A stretch of DNA of 64,000 nucleotides from Scytolyngbya sp. HA4215-MV1. Its GTDB lineage: Bacteria > Cyanobacteriota > Cyanobacteriia > Leptolyngbyales > Leptolyngbyaceae. The position numbers and the translations under genes are program-made. Of this stretch, positions 59,228 to 64,000 are shown in pieces. The stretch lies in the NCBI GenBank assembly GCA_019359045.1, contig JAHHIA010000001.1, positions 186,001 through 250,000 on the forward strand, read 5' to 3'. Every line of letters starts with the position of its first letter. Within the stretch, counting starts at the first letter, position 1. The notes below the pieces were generated by a model. The model searched no databases. It was not told the DNA's origin and saw nothing but the letters and a program-made list of their open reading frames with translations.

Positions 59228-62200
59228 ATGGCTGACGCAAGCACTCCTCAAACCGCAGCAAATCAGAACTCGATCGCGGACAATCATGCCAATTTGGCTG
59301 CTTCCGCCAGTTCCTCAATTGTTAAAGTAATTGACAAATTACGGGCGCTGACCCAGATCAGTGTGCAATCTCGCTGGCATCAGTGTTTCGCAGATTTATC
59401 GGTAGCTGAAGCGACCCATCCAGATAGTTGGCAAAGGTGGACGATCGCCCCCCTTAACGATCGCAACCACATTGCCTGGACAAAAGGACAACAAGTAATT
59501 TGGCTGGGGCAAAAGCTAACGATTCTTCCAGCGTTACAAGATTATCCTCTGGCGGGATTAACTCTGCGCCTGGCGTTGACCTGGTGGGCTGAACTGGCTC
59601 AGGTTTACGTCAATGGAAAACTTGTGCAGGAAGGGGATTTGTTCGACCATTCCGCTCGCATTGTGTTGAGTGAAGCGGCACAACCGGGCGAAGCCATTGC
59701 AGTTGCGATTCGGTTGGTGAGTCCGGGGCATGATGATGGAGCATTGGTGCGATCGCTGTGTTTGTACGAGACTCAGACCGCCGGCGATCGAGTAGAACCC
59801 GGTTTTGTCGCAGATGAACTGGCAGTTTTACATCGCTATTTGGAAACTCTAGCCCCCGAACAATTACCTGACCTGGCAAGCGCGATCACGCAGATTGGTT
59901 GGTCCCTAGTGGGCGATCGTTCCGCCTTCGATCGCACCGTGCTTACGTGCCGCCAGCACCTCCAACCCTGGGGAGATTGGCTCAAACAGTACAGCATCCA
60001 CCTCTTGGGGCACGCTCATCTGGATCTTGCCTGGTTATGGGATGTCCGAGAAACTTGGCAAGCCGCCGAGCGCACCTTTACCTCAGCGCTCAATCTGCAA
60101 ACGGACTACCCCGAACTGATCTTCTGCCACTCTACCCCTGCGCTTTATGAGTGGATGGAGCAAAATCGCCCTGATTTATTCGATCGCATCCAACAGCAAG
60201 TGGCAGCGGGACAGTGGGAAGTTGTGGCAGGCATGTGGGTTGAACCTGAACTCAACCTGATCAGTGGCGAGTCGTTGGTGCGGCAAGTGCTCTACGGACA
60301 AAGCTACTGTCAGGAAAAATTTGGTCAACTGAACCCAATTGCCTGGTTACCCGATAGCTTCGGCTTTTGCTGGCAATTGCCCCAAATCCTGAAACAGGGC
60401 GGCGTAGAGTACTTTGTCACCCAAAAACTGCGCTGGAATGACACCACCCAGTTTCCCCATGAAGTGTTTTGGTGGCAGGCACCCGATGGTAGTCGCATTC
60501 TCAGCCTCATGTCCGCCCCGATCGGCGAAGGCATCGATCCCCTCAAAATTGCCACCTATGCCAGTGATTGGTTCACCAAAACAGGCATTCCCCAAGCCCT
60601 CTGGCTTCCCGGTGTCGGCGACCACGGTGGTGGACCCACCCGCGACATGTTAGAACTCACCCGCCGTTGGCAACAATCTCCATTCTTCCCCAAACTAGAA
60701 TTCACCACTGCCTTGCAGTATCTGCAACACATTGAGCAGCAAACTATTGACCCCCTCTCTCCCCCATCCCCTCATCCCCCCATCTCCCCTCCACCCCATC
60801 CCATTCCCACCTGGCACTCCGATCTCTACCTAGAATTTCATCGCGGCTGTTACACCACCCACGCTGATCAGAAATGGTATAATCGCCGATCAGAAGGACT
60901 GCTCTACCAGGCAGAATTGTGGTCAGCCTTGGCAACGATCACGACGGGAGCGCCTTATCCTAAAGCCGAGATCGAAAGATTGTGGAAGCAGGTTTTGTTT
61001 AACCAGTTCCACGACATTTTGCCGGGTTCTGCTATTCCGCAAGTGTTTGTCGATGCCAACCAGGAATGGCAGGAGGTTCAGCAAGCTGGAACTGAGATTT
61101 TGCAACGATCGCTCACCGCGATCGCCCAGCAAATCGTCCTGCCTGCGCCTTTAGCACCCGGTGCCATTCCGATCGTCGTGTTCAACTCGCTGAACTGGCA
61201 GCGATCGCAAGTCGTCACCCTCACCTTGCCAACCGCTTCCAATGGACAACCCCTTTCCTGGCATCCTTACAATCTGGAAGGACAAAAGCTGGATGCTCAG
61301 TTTTTGGTCTCAGAAGTCCCGGAGGGACAAACTAAAGAACCCTCCATGGGGCACCTTTCTTTTCAAGCAACCGACATTCCTCCCTTCGGCCATCGTTGCT
61401 TCTGGCTGCTTCCTACCGACTCTAAAACCGCTATTTCCTGCACGCCATCTATCATCAGCAAAAAGTCCACTTCGTTCATTCTGGAAAACGCCTGGTTGCA
61501 AGTCACGATCGATCCCAGCACTGGGGAAATTGCTCAGATAGTTGACAAAATTCAGCAGCGATCGCTCCTCAGCGCGCCTGGCAATCAACTGCAAGCCTTT
61601 GAGGATAAAGGGCAATATTGGGATGCCTGGAATATTGATCCCAACTATGCCCAGCACCCACTTCCTTCCGCCACCCTACAGACGATTCAGTGGCTGGAGC
61701 AGGGAGCGGTGCGATTTCGCCTGCAAGTGGTCAGGCAATTGGGAGATTCTATTTTTTGGCAAGAATATATTCTGGACGCCGATTCCGCCCTGCTCAAAAT
61801 CCAGACTCAGGTGGATTGGCGAGAGCGGCATGTTTTGGTGAAAGCCGCTTTTCCACTCAATTTGCAGGCAGAAAGTGCGACCTACGAAATTCCCTGTGGC
61901 GCTATCACTCGCACCACTCACCCACAAACGCCTGCTGAACAAGCACAGTGGGAAGTACCAGCCTTACACTGGGCTGATTTGAGCGACGATACTTACGGTG
62001 TTAGCCTGCTCAACGATTGCAAATATGGCTACGACTGCCAACCGGGACAAATCCGCCTCACCCTGTTACGAGGATCGACCTGGCCCAATCCAGAGGCAGA
62101 TCAAGGACACCATATGTTTACCTATGCCCTCTATCCCCATGCGGGAGCCTGGCAAGCAGCCCACACGGTACGGCAGGGTTACGAGCTCAATCTCCCACTT

Positions 62201-62536
62201 CAAGTCAAGCAACTGGATTCTGAAAACCGGACTGAAGTCGCCCAACCCCAATTGTCCCCAGAAAAATTTTTCACTCTCGGAGCAAACAATCTGGTCATCA
62301 TGGCATTCAAACAAGCCGAAGATGCCGATGACGAATGGATTCTACGCGGTTACGAATGTCACGGAGCAACCGCTCAAATCAATTGCCAGAATGAGCTGAA
62401 CTTAAATTTAATTACCTCAACTGATTTGCTGGAGCGATCGATCCCCCAAGAAAAATTAGCAGGGACCACGATTACCGTTCATCCCTGGCAAATCTTCAGT
62501 TTGCGGTTGCGATCGCCATCAGCCATTTTCCACTAG
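59228..62536 (+). CDS. Alpha-mannosidase, GH38 family
   Basis: A 1102-residue GH38 enzyme. The metal/substrate motif is in LLGHAHLDLAWLWDVRETW, the nucleophile Asp in AWLPDSFGFCWQLP, and the domain continues through the GMWVEPELNLISGESLVRQ and HDILPGSAIPQVF blocks, then beta-rich C-terminal domains (PHAGAWQAAHTVRQGYELN). It removes terminal alpha-mannose residues from glycans. A Pro/Ser-rich loop (about residues 515-530, PSPHPPISPPPHPIP) interrupts the domain and is built from C-rich repetitive DNA at 60760-60810. It has no signal peptide, so it may be cytoplasmic. Confidence 0.9.
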   Translation: MADASTPQTAANQNSIADNHANLAASASSSIVKVIDKLRALTQISVQSRWHQCFADLSVAEATHPDSWQRWTIAPLNDRNHIAWTKGQQVIWLGQKLTILPALQDYPLAGLTLRLALTWWAELAQVYVNGKLVQEGDLFDHSARIVLSEAAQPGEAIAVAIRLVSPGHDDGALVRSLCLYETQTAGDRVEPGFVADELAVLHRYLETLAPEQLPDLASAITQIGWSLVGDRSAFDRTVLTCRQHLQPWGDWLKQYSIHLLGHAHLDLAWLWDVRETWQAAERTFTSALNLQTDYPELIFCHSTPALYEWMEQNRPDLFDRIQQQVAAGQWEVVAGMWVEPELNLISGESLVRQVLYGQSYCQEKFGQLNPIAWLPDSFGFCWQLPQILKQGGVEYFVTQKLRWNDTTQFPHEVFWWQAPDGSRILSLMSAPIGEGIDPLKIATYASDWFTKTGIPQALWLPGVGDHGGGPTRDMLELTRRWQQSPFFPKLEFTTALQYLQHIEQQTIDPLSPPSPHPPISPPPHPIPTWHSDLYLEFHRGCYTTHADQKWYNRRSEGLLYQAELWSALATITTGAPYPKAEIERLWKQVLFNQFHDILPGSAIPQVFVDANQEWQEVQQAGTEILQRSLTAIAQQIVLPAPLAPGAIPIVVFNSLNWQRSQVVTLTLPTASNGQPLSWHPYNLEGQKLDAQFLVSEVPEGQTKEPSMGHLSFQATDIPPFGHRCFWLLPTDSKTAISCTPSIISKKSTSFILENAWLQVTIDPSTGEIAQIVDKIQQRSLLSAPGNQLQAFEDKGQYWDAWNIDPNYAQHPLPSATLQTIQWLEQGAVRFRLQVVRQLGDSIFWQEYILDADSALLKIQTQVDWRERHVLVKAAFPLNLQAESATYEIPCGAITRTTHPQTPAEQAQWEVPALHWADLSDDTYGVSLLNDCKYGYDCQPGQIRLTLLRGSTWPNPEADQGHHMFTYALYPHAGAWQAAHTVRQGYELNLPLQVKQLDSENRTEVAQPQLSPEKFFTLGANNLVIMAFKQAEDADDEWILRGYECHGATAQINCQNELNLNLITSTDLLERSIPQEKLAGTTITVHPWQIFSLRLRSPSAIFH

Positions 62537-62561
62537 CCGAAGCAAGTGAATCAGCGATTTT

Positions 62562-62693
62562 TTAATCTTCGTGATCTTCAAAGGGATCGCTTAAATCTTT
62601 GGAAGGAGGTCCAAACGCGGTATAGATGGTGTATCCAGTAATCCCTACCAGGAGGGCACAAATTGAAATATTAAGAGCTGTTGCGGGTTCCAT
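62562..62693 (-). CDS. psbN: PsbN, photosystem II assembly protein
   Basis: Forty-three residues: [20 protein letters not shown]..., ending in [18 protein letters not shown]. The single membrane helix and the GPPSK-L-DPFE-HED end are those of PsbN, required for assembly and repair of photosystem II. Its strand is opposite to psbH, the usual arrangement in cyanobacteria and chloroplasts. It is very short but unmistakable. Confidence 0.95.
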   Translation of the reverse strand: MEPATALNISICALLVGITGYTIYTAFGPPSKDLSDPFEDHED

Positions 62694-62773
62694 GTCACTA
62701 ATCAATTATGAGCGTCTTAATCCTATAATATTGCAAAGTATTAAAAGTTCTGTCGAAATAACATAGGTGTTCT

Positions 62774-62977
62774 ATGACGCAGCGGACTCGGTTGGGAGAT
62801 GTTCTCAAGCCTCTTAACTCTGAATACGGTAAGGTTGTTCCCGGTTGGGGCACCACGCCAGTGATGGCAGTTTTTATGGTTTTGTTTTTTGTCTTCCTTT
62901 TGATTATTTTGCAGCTTTACAACTCCTCCCTCATTTTGGATGGGGGACTGCCGAGCTGGGGGAATTTGGGTAACTAA
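62774..62977 (+). CDS. psbH: PsbH, photosystem II subunit
   Basis: A 67-residue protein: [20 protein letters not shown]..., one membrane helix and the end [20 protein letters not shown]. It is the PSII core phosphoprotein-related subunit PsbH; cyanobacterial forms lack most of the plant phosphorylation extension. It stabilises the PSII dimer and quinone site. It is divergent from psbN and ends in a terminator 40 nt downstream. Confidence 0.97.
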   Translation: MTQRTRLGDVLKPLNSEYGKVVPGWGTTPVMAVFMVLFFVFLLIILQLYNSSLILDGGLPSWGNLGN

Positions 62978-63014
62978 GTTGCTCAGGCTGCAAACAACCC
63001 ATTATTATGAAACT

Positions 63015-63036
63015 CCCGGTTAAACCGGGTTTTTTT
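63015..63036 (+). terminator. Rho-independent terminator after psbH
   Basis: CCCGGT pairs with ACCGGG around a TAA loop and is followed by seven T. It separates psbH from tatA transcription. Confidence 0.9.
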
Positions 63037-63193
63037 GTTTGCAAAATGGCAGACTTCCAGTCCTCTTTTGACCGTTGGTAGCAACTGTAAACGACTGCTT
63101 TACAATAAAGTCAGCATCCCGCTCTGGAAATGTTCCTGGTCGTAAACCACTTTTTTCAATCAGGACATCCAGAAATTCTCAGGAGGAGATAAC

Positions 63194-63523
63194 GTGAACG
63201 TTTTTGGAATTGGTTTGCCAGAGATGATGGTAATCCTGGTGTTGGCACTTCTGGTTTTTGGTCCCAAAAAGCTGCCGGAAATTGGTCGTAGCCTGGGCAA
63301 AGCCATTCGGGGCTTTCAAGATGCTTCTAAAGAGTTTGAATCGGAGTTTAAGCGGGAAGCAGAAAATTTAGAAAAAGCGGTGAGTCAGACGATGGAAGCG
63401 TCTCTAGAACCCCCTAGCCAACCAGTTTTGCCGTCTTCAGAGAGTGAACTGACAGCCAGTGAATCCGTTGAAGTGGCTGAGGTTGTTCACCCATCTGCTG
63501 AAGAAGTTACAAATCCTTCCTGA
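63194..63523 (+). CDS. tatA: TatA/E family Sec-independent translocase subunit
   Basis: A 109-residue protein with one N-terminal helix ([19 protein letters not shown]), an amphipathic helix ([21 protein letters not shown]) and an acidic tail (about 55-109), the layout of TatA. It oligomerises to pass folded twin-arginine proteins through the thylakoid or plasma membrane. A strong AGGAGGAG precedes the GTG at 63194. The pth gene follows three bases after its stop. Confidence 0.95.
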   Translation: MNVFGIGLPEMMVILVLALLVFGPKKLPEIGRSLGKAIRGFQDASKEFESEFKREAENLEKAVSQTMEASLEPPSQPVLPSSESELTASESVEVAEVVHPSAEEVTNPS

Positions 63524-63526
63524 AGT

Positions 63527-64000
63527 ATGTCTGAGGCAACTGCATCACCTGGGTTGGTTATTCCCCAACTGATTGTTGGTTTGGGCAATCCAGGTCAACA
63601 ATATGATCAAACCCGGCACAATATTGGATTTGCCGCAGTGGATGGGCTGGCTCGCTGCTGGCAGGTTCCACTGGCAGAAAATCGTAAATTTCAGGGTTCC
63701 TTTGGTGAGGGGGTAGGCGCAGGTGGCAAAAAGATCCGCCTGCTGAAACCCTCGACTTATATGAATAATTCTGGGCAGGCAATTCGGGCAGTGACGGACT
63801 GGTTCAAACTGCCACCCACCTCTGTATTAGTAATTTACGATGAGGCTGATTTGCCAATCGGGCGGCTACGGTTGCGGTTGTCAGGGTCCGCTGGGGGACA
63901 GAAAGGGATGAAGTCTGCGATTGCTCACCTTGGAACCCAGGATTTTCCACGCTTGCGCATTGGTATCGGCAATCCTAAAAATCAAGTACAAGGTAGCCAA
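63527..64000 (+). CDS. pth: Peptidyl-tRNA hydrolase (Pth), partial at window edge
   Basis: The first 158 codons are visible. Family motifs are LIVGLGNPGQQYDQTRHNIGF (with the catalytic His), STYMNNSGQAI, the Asp in VIYDEADLPIG and the DFPRLRIGIG block. It releases peptide from peptidyl-tRNA dropped by the ribosome. The segment that reads GGHNG in E. coli Pth (Asn114 region) is GGQKG here, the only odd point. It starts three bases after tatA and probably shares its transcript. Confidence 0.9.
   Translation, partial: MSEATASPGLVIPQLIVGLGNPGQQYDQTRHNIGFAAVDGLARCWQVPLAENRKFQGSFGEGVGAGGKKIRLLKPSTYMNNSGQAIRAVTDWFKLPPTSVLVIYDEADLPIGRLRLRLSGSAGGQKGMKSAIAHLGTQDFPRLRIGIGNPKNQVQGSQ

Noticed and set aside
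1-64000. CRISPR array, prophage or complete insertion sequence
   Set aside because: No regularly spaced direct repeats, integrase, transposase or phage structural gene was seen anywhere in the window.

Overview
The window comes from a cyanobacterial chromosome. The HIP1 octamer GCGATCGC and its variants occur throughout, the right end carries the cyanobacterial block psbN/psbH-tatA-pth, and many proteins belong to families seen mainly in cyanobacteria (ModB-ModC fusion, DUF1400, ZiaR/ZiaA-type metal resistance). Two-component genes and small dispersed repeats are frequent, which fits a filamentous Leptolyngbya/Oscillatoriales-like genome; that placement is inference. No tRNA, rRNA, CRISPR array, prophage or intact insertion sequence was seen. 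Most coordinates follow open reading frames, but several starts were moved inward on ribosome-binding-site or family grounds.

Layout. 1-3.1 kb: stress or envelope genes (SRPBCC protein, SDR, DUF2993, DUF2231). 3.4-8.5 kb: a probable sulfur locus with a CysA-like ATPase, a membrane protein, a TauE/SafE exporter, a PAP2 phosphatase, an Rrf2 regulator and a CysL-like LysR regulator. A motif ACCGTAnTATnTTA recurs in its control regions, and a 56-nt perfect palindrome lies between the two regulators. 8.5-13.5 kb: prohibitin, APC permease, CadD-like transporter, secreted and DUF202 proteins. 13.5-17.4 kb: hopanoid side-chain genes hpnI and hpnK with a peptidoglycan-binding protein and a ferritin-like protein. 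17.6-19.6 kb: a two-component pair. 21-25.8 kb: metal homeostasis (Nramp transporter, YnfA, ZiaR-like repressor and divergent ZiaA-like Zn/Cd ATPase with an SmtB-type operator). 26.3-32.5 kb: two paralogous hybrid histidine kinases.

33.2-37.7 kb is a molybdenum locus: an ArsC-like nitrogenase-associated protein, a cupin, a ModBC fusion, ModA, and a divergent ribbon-helix-helix/Mop regulator with four operator half-sites between it and modA. 39.9-43 kb holds an unusual pair: a receiver, glutaredoxin-like and thioredoxin-reductase-like fusion without either redox CxxC motif, and a cyclic-nucleotide-domain histidine kinase one base downstream. 43-54.5 kb is mixed metabolism and envelope (MocR regulator, Rieske oxygenase, serine hydrolase, heparinase-like protein, HD protein, pirin, DUF1400 protein, M23 peptidase). 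54.6-64 kb carries a TolC protein, thioredoxin, a GH38 alpha-mannosidase and the photosystem II/Tat/Pth block.

Two families of small dispersed elements stand out. One is a MITE-like repeat ending in GGCGTTGCT...AGCAACGCC, with four related loci. The other is a 93-nt element present twice at identical length; it can fold into a four-stem cloverleaf whose junction strands are invariant while some stem pairs change together. These elements, the regulator/operator pairs and the CxxC-less redox signalling fusion are the best candidates for new biology here.
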